A DNA stretch of 64,000 nt from Stomorhina lunata (GCA_933228675.1 OW121743.1:108371468-108435467), one strand, 5' to 3'; counted from the stretch's first letter, positions 26,226 to 38,002 are shown. Translations and numbers: made by a program. Notes: generated by a model not told the origin, from the sequence alone.

Positions 26226-27822
26226 GGATATTTATCTTAGTTGGTGGAATTTTCACCAACTAAAAAAAAAATTTTCCTCAAACTCCATGTCAGAAAGCTC
26301 CGAGAGGTCGGTCTGGTACTACGTATAAAATGTGACAGGTGTAAATGACGAAAACTTCAACGTAACGTTATTAAAATAACGGTTTTTCTTGGAGCACAGT
26401 GTTAAACTTTAAATGATTTCCTTAAAACTTCATATATTTCCATACAATCAATAAATTCCTTTAATTCTTCCAGACGACATTGAAATTAAGTTTTTAGTTT
26501 TAAATGTATTCATTCCATGCAACCGAACAAAAAATAAAATTGGAATAAAACAAAATCACAAACATTGAATTTTTGTGTAAATTGTCCAGACAAAATAGAG
26601 TAAAAGCCCTTTGGCGAAAATAAACGGGTCCTTTTTTTGGATTTGTCTTCTTAAAATGCAGACAAACACACACAAACACTTGCTCAAAGTTGTTCTCATG
26701 CATAACATAAATGTTTAAATGCGACAAAACAGTAAATTTAAATATTTTCCGAGTTTGTTGTTTCATACTCCATTTTTATTATACGAGTATGTACCGAATG
26801 ATGATGATGGTTGGTTGGTTTGGATGGATATGGTCCTGAATGAAACTGGATTTGTTGGAGAATAAATGCAGGTTGCTGGATTTAATCCCTTTAGTCTTGA
26901 ATGTTTTTTATTTTCTATTTCTTTTTTGGGCAATTGTCCTTTTTGTTGTTATTGTATCTTTTTATACTGAATTCGTTAGAATAATGTCATAGTGAAAAAT
27001 TCCCACTTTGTTGCCTTAACACCATTAGATTTTTTGGGGGTTTTAGATTTTGGGTTTTTAATTGGGTACATAGAGCTATATTTGTAAATATGTGTGAAGG
27101 CGGAAATGGACGTAGAAAAACAATTGAAAAACTTTATGACAAAATAGTCTTTAAAATAGACCAACTCATAAAGGATGGAAATATATACATATACTAAATG
27201 TTATATACAATTACAATATAATTGAATTCTAAGTGCTGGCAACTTAAATAATTTTTTGGGGAGTTTTAAATTTGTGTAAATTGAAGAATACTGCAGGCTT
27301 TTATTTAATTTAAAGAATTATTTCCTTCTACTTTCAGATATGGAAAGTAGAAGGAAATTTACTGAGAGTTAAAAAAATATTTTTTTTGTTAAATTTATTA
27401 TCAAAGTTATTTAATAATTATGCAAATTATTCAAATAAGTTTTTAAAAATAAAAAAGATTTATCTTAGTAAAAAAATAAATCGATTTTAAATGAATTATT
27501 TATTTAATATTTTAATATTTACTTTGTAAATTTATTATACAATTTTTAAATCTGTTAATTACTTATTTGCCCTCCTTTTAGTTTTTATTTCTTGTTCATT
27601 GTGCAAATGTCGGAAAAAAATTGCATAGCTCTATGTAATTTATTACTTTGTATGTTAAAAAAAGTGTTATATTAACTTTAATAAATTTTATATTACTTGG
27701 TAAATATTTGTTGTTCACATTATATTTAATAATAAAGAATGTTCCGAATAAAATATGCATTTACTATTTAAGGTAAAACCTGTCCACACACAATATTTTT
27801 TTGATAACAAATATGAATTTTT
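26226..27822. other. Noncoding region
   Basis: No gene is recognised apart from chance ORFs of up to 88 codons. It contains the hairpin listed at 27320-27358. Confidence 0.5.
27320..27358. repeat. 16-bp-stem hairpin
   Basis: ATTTCCTTCTACTTTC and GAAAGTAGAAGGAAAT are perfect inverted arms around a 7-base loop. Its role is unknown. Confidence 0.8.
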
Positions 27823-28110
27823 TTAAATATTAATCTCTCTGTTCAGATCGAACGTTCTCATAATTCTTAAGCGTCTAAGACGCTCTGGTGTTAGCAATGC
27901 CCTTGCAAGGTGATTTAGATGTTCAGCCAGTTTTGTTGAATACTTGAGAATGTAGTTCTTAATTTCTTCGCGTACTGTAGGAATCATAAATCTTTATGAA
28001 TTTTGCTGTTTCTGATGTACCATTGAGCACCAGTTATTATTCTTAAGAGTTTTGGCTGTCTTCTTGGTAATTTTTCAACATTAGATGAAGATTCTGTACC
28101 CCACAACTAC
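27823..28110 (-). pseudogene. C-terminal remnant of Jockey-type non-LTR reverse transcriptase
   Basis: Translation of the minus strand gives the conserved C-terminal part of Jockey-clade reverse transcriptases. It runs from LWGTESSSN through LLRIITGAQWYIRN to HKDL, and after a one-base frameshift through IPTVREEIKNYILKYSTKL and AEHLNHLARALL to RRLRIMRTFDLN and a stop at 27823-27825. In intact elements this follows the polymerase palm and thumb and lies just before the end of ORF2. Only about 95 codons survive. There is one frameshift (between the HKDL and IPTV parts), and the upstream side is cut off exactly where the 21-bp array begins at 28113. It is dead. The family assignment rests on motif recognition, not on a search. 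Confidence 0.85.
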
Positions 28111-28112
28111 AC

Positions 28113-30288
28113 CATTTTCAATTGTAATTGAGAAATTTTCAAATTGAATTGAGAAATTTTCAATTGAAATTGAGACTTTTCAATTGAAATTGAGAAATAT
28201 TCAATTGAAATTGAGAATTTTCAGTTGAAAATGAGAAATTTTCAATTTAAATTGAGAAATTTTCAATTGAAATTGAGAAGTTTTCAATTGAAAATGAGAA
28301 TTTGTAAATTGAAATTGAGAAAATCCCAATTGGAAATGAGAAATTTTCAATTGAAATTGAGAATTTTTCAATTGAAATTGAGAAAAGCCCAATTGAAAAT
28401 GAGGTCGGTTTTTTTAATTGAAATTGAGAAATTTTCAATTGGAATTGAGAAATTTTCAAATGAAAATGAGAAATTTTCAATTGAAAATGAGAAATTTTCA
28501 ATTTAAAATGAGAAATTTTCAATTGAAATTGAGAATTTTACACCATTTTCAATTAAAATTGAGAAATTTTCAATTGAAATTGAGAATTTTCAATTGAAAA
28601 TGAGAAATTTTCAATTGAAATTGACAATTTTCATTTGAAATTGAGAAATTTTCAATTGAAATTGAGAATTTTCAATTCAAAATGAGAAATTTTCAATTAA
28701 AATTGAGAAAACCCTAATTGGAAATGAGAAACATTCAGTTCAAATTGAGAAATTTTCAATTGAAATTGGGAATTTTTGAATTGAAATTGAGAAAAGCCCA
28801 ATTGAAAATGAGAAATTTTCAATTGAAATTGAGAATTTTTAAATTGAAATTGAGAATTTTTCAATTGAAATTGAGAAAAGCACAATTGAAAATGAGGTTG
28901 AATTTTTTAATTGAAATTGAGAAGTTTTCAATTGAAAATGAGAATTTTTCAATTGAAAATGAGAAATTTTCAATTGAAATTGAGAAATTTTCAATTGAAA
29001 TTGAGAAATTTTAAATTTAAATTTAGAATTTTTCAATTGAAATTGAACACCCCAAGTGGAATTTCAACCTCATTTTCAATTTAGGTTTTCTCAATTTCAA
29101 TTCTAAAATTCTCAATTTCAATTGAAAATTTCTCATTTTAAATTGAAAATTTCTCATTTTCAATTGAAAATTTCTCATTTTCATTTGAAAATTTCTCAAT
29201 TCCAATTGAAAATTTCTCAATTTCAATTAGAAAAACCAACCTCATTTTCAATTGGGCTTTTCTCAATTTCAATTGAAAAATTCTCAATTTAAATTTACAA
29301 ATTCTCAATTTCAATTAAAAATTTCTCATTTCCAATTGGGATTTTCTCAATTTCAATTTACAAATTCTCATTTTCAATTGAAAAATTCTCAATTTCAATT
29401 GAAAATTTCTCAATTTAAATTGAAAATTTCTCATTTTCAACTAAAAATTCTCAATTTCAATTGAATATTTCTCAATTTCAATTGAAAAGTCTCAATTTCA
29501 ATTGAAAATTTCTCAATTTCAATTGAAAATTCTCAATTCCAATTGAATATTTCTCAATTTCAATTGAAAATTCTCAATTTCAATTGAAAATTTCTCAATT
29601 CAATTTGAAAATTTCTCAATTACAATTGAAAATGAAATTGTTGAATTGAAATTGAGAAAACCTAAATTGAAAATGAGGTTGAAATTCCACTTGGGGTGTT
29701 CTCAATTTCAATTGAAAAATTCTCAATTTAAATTTAAAATTTCTCAATTTCAATTGAAAATTTCTCAATTTCAATTGAAAATTTCTCATTTTCAATTGAA
29801 AAATTCTCATTTTCAATTGAAAACTTCTCAATTTCAATTAAAATATCAACCTCATTTTCAATTGTGCTTTTCTCAATTTCAATTGAAAAATTCTCAATTT
29901 AAATTTAAAAATTCTCAATTTCAATTGAAAATTTCTCATTTTCAATTGGGCTTTTCTCAATTTCAATTCAAAAATTCCCAATTTCAATTGAAAATTTCTC
30001 AATTTGAACTGAATGATTCTCATTTCCAATTGGGGTTTTCTCAATTTTAATTGAAAATTTCTCATTTTTAATTGAAAATTCTCAATTTCAATTGAAAATT
30101 TCTCAATTTCAAATTAAAATTCTCAATTTCAATTGAAAATTTCTCATTTTCAATTGAAAATTCTCAATTTCAATTGAAAATTTCTCAATTTCAATTGAAT
30201 ATTCTCAATTTCAATTGAAAATTTCTCAATTTCAATTGAATATTCTCAATTTCAATTGAATATTTCTCAATTTCAATTGAAAATGGTG
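28113..30288. repeat. 2.2-kb giant inverted repeat built of a 21-bp unit
   Basis: The unit is ATTTTCAATTGAAATTGAGA plus A. From 28113 to about 29045 it runs in one orientation, and from about 29095 to 30288 in the other. The outermost ends mirror each other (ACACCATTTTCAATTG and CAATTGAAAATGGTGT). A unique marker, AACACCCCAAGTGGAATTTC, lies at 29046-29065, and its inverse lies near 29680-29700. The ORFs here on both strands (up to 134 codons; QLKLRNFQLKMRNF or SIENEKFSIEIEKF patterns) are translations of the array; they exist because 21 is divisible by three. Confidence 0.93.
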
Positions 30289-30945
30289 TAGCACAAAAAT
30301 AGAGACAATCTTAATGAGGATCTTTTTAGCCCTTGGATGATTATAAAGTTATTTTTTTTTACTTTTATTCTTCCAAGTAATAATAACAGTTATTTTTGAT
30401 TTTTATTTTTTGGAGCACAAATAAAAGTTATATTTTTACTTGTATTGTTTCGAGCAGAATTAAGTTATGTTTTAATTCATTCATTGCTATTTCCACCCGA
30501 ATAAAAAAAAATTAAAAAATAACTTTCATTTCGGCTAGAAAAAAATAAAGTAAAAAATAACAGTTATTTTTGCTCAAAAAAATAAAAATCAAAGAATAAC
30601 TATTATATAAAGAATAACTATTAAACCCAACTGGCCTTTTGTTGCAACTAAAGTTATGGAAATTTGCCGTGTTTTATAATATAATGTTATATATTTTTGT
30701 ATATGAATTTGCGTAACTTTTTTGTTTAAAAATCTAAAGAGAACATATGGGCTATATAACTGCATTTTAAAAAGGAGCAAAATTGGCTTGGCTTTTTCGT
30801 TGTATTTATATTCAAAAACTCAAAAATTTTCAACGAAACTTTCGGCTAAAAATTGAATTAAACTGATTTTAGAATTCCATTCTCTATGAATATATACATA
30901 ATAAAACATTCACTTTTAGTGAAAAGGGAAGAATTGATTTTAAAA
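30289..30945. other. Noncoding region with imperfect foldback
   Basis: Segments 30391-30455 and 30540-30600 are imperfect inverted copies sharing GATTTTTATTTTTTGGAGCA-like text and AAATAACAGTTATTTTT. This may be a decayed foldback element. No gene is present. Confidence 0.55.
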
Positions 30946-31165
30946 AGTTTTACTGTAGTGTATTGCACTAAGAATCCCAATTTATTACAATTATTTATTA
31001 TTGTAATAAATAGTTTTTTGATAAAACCAAAAAATGTTGGTGGGGAAACCTTTCCTCGACGCGTTTCGATGGTTGGTTAGACCATCTCATCAGGAGGATT
31101 ATCCCTAATTCTAGACAGAGCGAAAACCTCACATTATGTATAATTTGAGGGACTGAATAAATACG
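30946..31165 (-). mobile_element. Penelope-like/retrozyme-like fragment carrying a hammerhead
   Basis: Read on the minus strand it has the order GTGAGGTTTTCGCTCTGTCT, GGATAATCC, the hammerhead, TTTCCCCACCAACATTTTTT, a TTATTACAATAATAAATAAT palindrome, and TTAGTGCAATACACTACAGT. The same order is seen at 38003-38362. There is no reverse transcriptase. Type I hammerheads of this compact form are known from the terminal repeats of Penelope-like elements and from small non-coding retrozymes. That knowledge is the basis for the class; the fragment alone cannot separate the two. Confidence 0.65.
31053..31098 (-). ncRNA. Type I hammerhead ribozyme (intact-looking)
   Basis: The minus strand carries every hammerhead core element in order. 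Stem I 5' strand TCCTC is followed by CTGATGA, then stem II GATGGT with loop CTAACCA and ACCATC, then GAAA, a very short palindromic stem III CGCG, the cleavage-site TC, and stem I 3' strand GAGGA. Stem I (5 bp) and stem II (6 bp) are perfect. The tiny palindromic stem III is the form reported for Penelope-like and retrozyme hammerheads, which are thought to work best as dimers. Cleavage is predicted after GTC. Activity has not been tested. Confidence 0.82.
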
Positions 31166-31792
31166 AATTATTTTTATTGATTTTTGAATTCTTTTTGATA
31201 AAAAAAAACGCGATTTTTTGATTTTGAAAATTTTTCAATACGAAACGCTCCAAGATATTTAAAAACGATTTTTACAGTTTTATTTACTAAAGTGTTGGCT
31301 AAAAATTAGTATTTTTCTAAAAATTTATCGGTTTTAAGTCGAATGTGCAATTAGCAAAAAACTGAAAAAAGTCAAGGAAGAAGTTATTTTTTTTATTTTT
31401 GAAATGAAATAACTTGAAACCCATAACAGTTATTACACAGTACGACAGTGGTTAGTACACATTGGAAATGTTAACGGAATATGAAAATAGGCTCAAAATA
31501 AAGAAATACGTGTCTCGGCGTTTTGCTGTAGCACATCAGAATTTTAAGAAAATAGATTTTAAAGATTTGAAGGACCGTGGAGGTTCACTTGTAATGTAAT
31601 ACTATTATAATAGGATGAGAAAAAAGGCTAAGCAGATGGTAATGCAAAATAAGTTTTTAGCGTTTTCTTTTATTATAAAAGCAGCTAGTACGGTTATAAG
31701 CTTTTAAGACTTTGTTATTTAAGTCATATTAAGTTCAGAAAGATTAAGATCGAAAATCGGTAAAGAACTTAGAAGTTAAGAAACTAGAGAAA
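31166..31792. other. Noncoding spacer
   Basis: AT-rich DNA with no recognisable gene or repeat. Confidence 0.5.
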
Positions 31793-32305
31793 ACAAGTAG
31801 GAAAGTGCTATAGTCGGTCAAGCCTGACCATACGATACCCTTCACCACTAAGGTCGAAGGTATTTTTTTTCTGTATCAAGGCAAATATTTGCTAAATTTT
31901 GCCATCATACAAACATTTTCTAAAAACTTATGTATTTAAGCTATTTCCATCATTTGGACTTATATGTATATATATATCAATTCCGGGAAGTTGGAGATAC
32001 CATAAATAATGAACCGATTTTGACGAATTTCAATAGCCATCGTCCCACTATCAAAAAAAATTATCTGTGCCAAATTTCATCAAATTGTCATTAGAATTGC
32101 GACCTGTAGTTTGATTACATGGTTTACATGGGGGTCCAGCCAGCCATCTAGACGGACGGACGGACGTCTCTAAATCGACTCAGAAAGTGATACTAGGTCT
32201 ATTGGTATACTAAAAGGTAGGTCTAAGACAAATATTTCTTTGTGTTACATACATCAGCACAAACTTATAATACCCTTTCCACCTATGGTGATGAAGGGTA
32301 TAAAA
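31793..32305 (+). mobile_element. Dispersed repeat FR1, copy 2 (short, uninterrupted)
   Basis: It begins ACAAGTAGGAAAGTGCTATA and ends GATGAAGGGTATAAAAA. The interior contains GGGGGTCCAGCCAGCC without the MITE found in copy 1, so it gives the empty-site state. GGTCAAGCCTGACC just inside the left end forms a short hairpin. It has no ORF. Confidence 0.82.
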
Positions 32306-32833
32306 ACTCTAAGAAGTTTTTGAAAAATCGCAAAAATTATCTCAAAACAAAAAACATTTTTTTTTCCAAACAAAACAAAACAATTCCAAAATTAAACTAA
32401 AAAACTAATAAGTGTTCCTGAAACATAATTTTGTTGCCAATTTTCGATTTTTTTACTTTGTTCAAGAAAATAAATAGTTTTCGAGTTACGTGAATATCTA
32501 TTGAGCAACCTTCTTCATTATTTTATATAGCTTTATCTCGAAAAATAGCGCTAACCTAAAAAAACTGTTCTCACCTCGATTTATCTTTACCCACTAGGTC
32601 TCCCTTTTGGCGGTAAAAAAAGTTGTTAAAATCGAGCACGGTCTAATTAAATAATTTGTCAATGATGAATTTTTGCAAATTTCTGAGTTTTTAGAAAATT
32701 TTATATTGCACTTACAATTTAAAATTTTATTCGGAACACGCCTTAAGTTTATTAAAGTGAAAGTGTTTTATTTAAAAAAGCAAAGCAAACATGAAAGTTT
32801 ATTTATTAATTCTGCTCTATTTACGAATTATTA
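32306..32833. other. Noncoding spacer
   Basis: No gene or repeat is recognised. Confidence 0.5.
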
Positions 32834-32984
32834 ATCATAATTCCCATTATTTGTGCTTCGAATTTAGTTTTTTATACTTATCTTTAATATAATTAATGTT
32901 ATTGTTTTTGTAAAAAATTGTTATAGCATTATTTAGAATGTTTATTAATAATAAATGTCAATAAACAAATGATTTTTTTCTATG

Positions 32985-33240
32985 CCTCTTTAGAGTGTCC
33001 GAAAGGTAAAATGTTATTTTTTGTACCCACCATCAAAAGGAATCAGGGTATATTGAGAGAGATAGTCATTCCGTTTTTAATTTCCTTAATATTGGCTCAA
33101 AACCATAAGTATCTGTGTATTCTGAATCCTTACGAAATTCTAAGACAATTGAACGATGTCCATCTGTCCGCCTGTCTGTTGTCGGCGCGATAGGGCCTGA
33201 ACGAAAGAAGGTAGGTCATTGAAAATTCGCAAAAAAATAT
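32985..33240 (+). repeat. Dispersed repeat FR3 fragment
   Basis: Landmarks are TTTTTTGTACCCACCATC, AGGGTATATTGAGAGAGATA, GTCATTCCGTTTTTAATTTC, and CATCTGTCCGCCTGTCTGTT followed by GAACGAAAGAAGGTAGGTC. A diverged relative lies at 46160-46330. From memory this is a fly dispersed repeat type; a 74-codon ORF spanning it is not a gene. An identical copy lies at 35407-35662. Confidence 0.6.
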
Positions 33241-33353
33241 CAATTTCTTGAAAAAAGTTAGTATTGAAATTCTGCAAACTCGGTTTACATTTGACTATAG
33301 CTTCAGTATAATCGCTTATTTGCCAATTAATAACAAATCTTAACACTTATGAT

Positions 33354-33715
33354 CAGGAGTAGGCAGCTCACATTACCAGCAGCCGAGGAATTTCTTTAAT
33401 TTTCGTAAATTCCACGATCATTAATAGAAATCGTGAAAATGAGTTTTAAAGTCATTCAGTTGGAATTTGGATGTTAACAGAGTTGGTTGGTGCCGCTTTA
33501 TTAAAGAAAAGACAAAAACAAATAGGCAAGAAACAAATCAAAATCCAATTTATAGCAACAAAATACATGGTTCTAGAGAGCAACGAAATATAATCTTGAA
33601 CATTGTTGCCACGACACTATTATTTTTGTAAACATTAGGAATATTTTTGTAAATATTGGGAACATTTTTCAAAACAGAAATAAATTCTAATATTAAACAA
33701 TTTTAGATATTTATA
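33354..33715 (+). repeat. Dispersed repeat FR6, copy 1
   Basis: It starts AGGAGTAGGCAGCTC and contains GAGTTGGTTGGTGCCGCTTT, AATCCAATTTATAGCAACAA and CATTGTTGCCACGACACTAT. It then runs into the 30-bp minisatellite. A second copy (35776-36137) is part of the duplication. An independent, diverged copy at 59949-60295 is also followed by the same minisatellite. Confidence 0.85.
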
Positions 33716-35255
33716 TTATTTTTTTTTTTAGATATTTTTGATCAAAAATATTGTACATGAAAAATTTTTGATAAAACATTTTCCATAAAAAAGTTTTGAT
33801 CAAAAATTTTGCATAGAAAAATTTTTCATCAAAAATTTTGCATAGAAAAATTTTTGATCAAAAATTTTGCATAGAAAAATTTTGATCAAAAATTTTCCAT
33901 AGAAAAATTTTTTAAAAAAATTGTTCCATAGATATTTTTTATAAAAAAGTTTCTATAGAAAAATTTTTTATAAAAAAAGTTTCTATGGAAAAATGTTTGA
34001 TAAAAAAAGTTTCTATAAAAAAATTTTTGATAAAAAATTTTATATAGAAAAATTTTTGATAAAAAATTTTATATAGAAAAATTTTTGATAAAAAATTTTA
34101 TATAGAAAAATTTTTTATAAACAAATTTTTGATAAAATAATTTTCTATAGAATAATTTTTAATAAAAAAATTTCTATCGAAAAATTTTTGATAAAAAAAT
34201 TTTCTATAGAATAATTTTTGATAAAAAATTTTTCTATAGAAAAATTTTTGATAAAAAAATTTTCTATAGAAAAATTTTTGATAACAAAAATTTTCTATAG
34301 AAAAATTTTTGATAAAAAAGTTTTCTATAGAAAAATTTTTGATAAAAAAGTTTTCTATAGAAAAATTTTTGATAAAAAAGTTTTCTATAGAAAAATTTTT
34401 GATAACAAAAATTTCTATAGAAAAATTTATGATAAAAATAATTTTCTATAGAAAAATTTTTGATAAAAAAATTTTCTATAGAAAAATTTTTGATAAAAAA
34501 ATTTTCTTTAGAAAAATTTTTGATAAAAAAATTTTCTATCGAAAAATTTTTGATAAAAAAATTTTCTAAAGAAAAATTTTTGATAAAAAAATTTTCTAAA
34601 GAAAAATTTTTGATAAAAAAATTTTCTATAGAAAAATTTTTGATAAAAAAATTTTCTATAGAAAAATTTTTTGATAAAAAAATTTTCTATAGAAAAATTT
34701 TTGATAAAAAAATTTTCTATGGAAAAAGTTTTGATAAAAAATTTTCTATAGAAAAATTTTTGATAAAAAAATTTTCTATAGAAAAATTTTTGATAAAAAA
34801 ATTTTCTGTAGAAAAATTTTTGATGAAAAAATTTTCTATAGAAAAATTTTTGATAAAAAAATTTTCTATAGAAAAATTTTTGATAAAAAAATTTTCTATA
34901 GAAAAATTTTTGATAAAAAAATTTTCTATAGAAAAATTTTCTATAGAAAAATTTTTGATAAAAAAATTTTCTATAGAAAAATTTTTGATAAAAAATTTTC
35001 TATAGAAAAATTTTTGATAAAAAATTTTTCTATAGAATAATTTTTGATAAAAAAATTTTCTATAGATAAATTTTTAATAAAAAAATTTTCTATAGAAAAA
35101 TTTTTGATAAAAAAATTTTCTATAGAAAATTTTTTTATTAAAAATTTATCTATAGAAAATTTTTTTATCAAAAATTATTCTATAGAAAAATTTTTTATCA
35201 AAAATTTTTCTATAGAAAATTTTTTATCAAAAATTTTTCTATAGAAAATTTTTTT
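33716..35255. repeat. 30-bp minisatellite, 'GAAAAATTTTTGATAAAAAA' type, block A
   Basis: The unit is GAAAAATTTTTGATAAAAAA plus ATTTTCTATA, highly homogeneous between 34200 and 35130. From about 35131 to 35255 the units are in reverse orientation (TATAGAAAATTTTTTTATC). Because the unit length is divisible by three, ORFs such as the 181-codon KKFSIEKFLI repeat appear on both strands. They are not genes. Confidence 0.95.
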
Positions 35256-37552
35256 ATCATAATTCCCATTATTTGTGCTTCGAATTTAGTTTTTTATACT
35301 TATCTTTAATATAATTAATGTTATTGTTTTTGTAAAAAATTGTTATAGCATTATTTAGAATGTTTATTAATAATAAATGTCAATAAACAAATGATTTTTT
35401 TCTATGCCTCTTTAGAGTGTCCGAAAGGTAAAATGTTATTTTTTGTACCCACCATCAAAAGGAATCAGGGTATATTGAGAGAGATAGTCATTCCGTTTTT
35501 AATTTCCTTAATATTGGCTCAAAACCATAAGTATCTGTGTATTCTGAATCCTTACGAAATTCTAAGACAATTGAACGATGTCCATCTGTCCGCCTGTCTG
35601 TTGTCGGCGCGATAGGGCCTGAACGAAAGAAGGTAGGTCATTGAAAATTCGCAAAAAAATATCAATTTCTTGAAAAAAGTTAGTATTGAAATTCTGCAAA
35701 CTCGGTTTACATTTGACTATAGCTTCAGTATAATCGCTTATTTGCCAATTAATAACAAATCTTAACACTTATGATCAGGAGTAGGCAGCTCACATTACCA
35801 GCAGCCGAGGAATTTCTTTAATTTTCGTAAATTCCACGATCATTAATAGAAATCGTGAAAATGAGTTTTAAAGTCATTCAGTTGGAATTTGGATGTTAAC
35901 AGAGTTGGTTGGTGCCGCTTTATTAAAGAAAAGACAAAAACAAATAGGCAAGAAACAAATCAAAATCCAATTTATAGCAACAAAATACATGGTTCTAGAG
36001 AGCAACGAAATATAATCTTGAACATTGTTGCCACGACACTATTATTTTTGTAAACATTAGGAATATTTTTGTAAATATTGGGAACATTTTTCAAAACAGA
36101 AATAAATTCTAATATTAAACAATTTTAGATATTTATATTATTTTTTTTTTTAGATATTTTTGATCAAAAATATTGTACATGAAAAATTTTTGATAAAACA
36201 TTTTCCATAAAAAAGTTTTGATCAAAAATTTTGCATAGAAAAATTTTTCATCAAAAATTTTGCATAGAAAAATTTTTGATCAAAAATTTTGCATAGAAAA
36301 ATTTTGATCAAAAATTTTCCATAGAAAAATTTTTTAAAAAAATTGTTCCATAGATATTTTTTATAAAAAAGTTTCTATAGAAAAATTTTTTATAAAAAAA
36401 GTTTCTATGGAAAAATGTTTGATAAAAAAAGTTTCTATAAAAAAATTTTTGATAAAAAATTTTATATAGAAAAATTTTTGATAAAAAATTTTATATAGAA
36501 AAATTTTTGATAAAAAATTTTATATAGAAAAATTTTTTATAAACAAATTTTTGATAAAATAATTTTCTATAGAATAATTTTTAATAAAAAAATTTCTATC
36601 GAAAAATTTTTGATAAAAAAATTTTCTATAGAATAATTTTTGATAAAAAATTTTTCTATAGAAAAATTTTTGATAAAAAAATTTTCTATAGAAAAATTTT
36701 TGATAACAAAAATTTTCTATAGAAAAATTTTTGATAAAAAAGTTTTCTATAGAAAAATTTTTGATAAAAAAGTTTTCTATAGAAAAATTTTTGATAAAAA
36801 AGTTTTCTATAGAAAAATTTTTGATAACAAAAATTTCTATAGAAAAATTTATGATAAAAATAATTTTCTATAGAAAAATTTTTGATAAAAAAATTTTCTA
36901 TAGAAAAATTTTTGATAAAAAAATTTTCTTTAGAAAAATTTTTGATAAAAAAATTTTCTATCGAAAAATTTTTGATAAAAAAATTTTCTAAAGAAAAATT
37001 TTTGATAAAAAAATTTTCTAAAGAAAAATTTTTGATAAAAAAATTTTCTATAGAAAAATTTTTGATAAAAAAATTTTCTATAGAAAAATTTTTTGATAAA
37101 AAAATTTTCTATAGAAAAATTTTTGATAAAAAAATTTTCTATGGAAAAAGTTTTGATAAAAAATTTTCTATAGAAAAATTTTTGATAAAAAAATTTTCTA
37201 TAGAAAAATTTTTGATAAAAAAATTTTCTGTAGAAAAATTTTTGATGAAAAAATTTTCTATAGAAAAATTTTTGATAAAAAAATTTTCTATAGAAAAATT
37301 TTTGATAAAAAAATTTTCTATAGAAAAATTTTTGATAAAAAAATTTTCTATAGAAAAATTTTCTATAGAAAAATTTTTGATAAAAAAATTTTCTATAGAA
37401 AAATTTTTGATAAAAAATTTTCTATAGAAAAATTTTTGATAAAAAATTTTTCTATAGAATAATTTTTGATAAAAAAATTTTCTATAGATAAATTTTTAAT
37501 AAAAAAATTTTCTATAGAAAAATTTTTGATAAAAAAATTTTCTATAGAAAAA
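35256..37552 (+). repeat. 2.3-kb tandem duplication, copy B
   Basis: Second copy of 32834-35130 with FR3 (35407-35662), FR6 (35776-36137) and the minisatellite in the same order. The left junction has microhomology: ATCA is shared by the end of block A (TTTTTTATCA) and the start of the unit (ATCATAATTCCC). Confidence 0.9.
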
Positions 37553-38002
37553 TTTTTGATAAAAAAATTTTCTAAAGAAAAATTTTTGATAAAAAAATTT
37601 TCTATAGAAAAATTTTTGATAAAAAAATTTTCTATAGAAAAATTTTTGATAAAAAAATTTTCTATAGAAAAATTTTTGATAAAAAAATTTTCTATAGAAA
37701 AATTTTTGATAAAAAAATTTTCAATAGAAAAATTTTTGATAAAAAAATTTTCTATAGAAAAATTTTTGATAAAAAATTTTTGATAGAAAATTTTGATAAA
37801 AATTTTTTTATACACAAATTTTTGATAAAAAATTTTTTATAGAAAAATTTTTGATAAAAAATTTTTTATAGAAAAATTTTTGATAAAAACATTTTTTATA
37901 GAAAAGTTTTTTATAAAAAATTTTTTATAGAAAAATTTTTGATAAAAACATTTTTTATAGAAAAATTTTTTATAGAAAAATTTTTTATAGAAAAATTTTT
38001 GA
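36138..38002. repeat. 30-bp minisatellite, block B
   Basis: Same unit as block A, continuing beyond the duplicated part to 38002. The last 250 bases shift to a TTTTTTATAGAAAAATTTTT variant. ORFs of 181, 140 and 105 codons are repeat translations. Confidence 0.95.

Larger units (their letters stand above)
32834..35130 (+). repeat. 2.3-kb tandem duplication, copy A
   Basis: The segment starting ATCATAATTCCCATTATTTG recurs at 35256 with a constant offset of 2422. All short ORFs inside both copies have identical translations, so I see no divergence. The content, in order, is a dispersed repeat FR3 (about 32985-33240), repeat FR6 (33354-33715) and the 30-bp minisatellite. Identity ends near 35130/37552, where the array in this copy flips orientation. 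Confidence 0.9.

Noticed and set aside
29646..30050. 134-codon coiled-coil-like ORF and its overlapping relatives on both strands (28201-30065)
   Set aside because: Pure translation of the 21-bp array, with equivalent ORFs on the opposite strand.
32969..33193. 74-codon ORF duplicated at 35391-35615
   Set aside because: It sits in FR3 repeat sequence inside an identical tandem duplication, so the second copy adds no evidence; the diverged relative at 46130 does not preserve the frame.
34460..35005. 181-codon ORF with KKFSIEKFLI repeats (same at 36882-37427)
   Set aside because: It is the translation of the 30-bp minisatellite; the unit length is a multiple of three, so open frames arise on both strands. 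No start context, domain or non-repeat part supports a gene.
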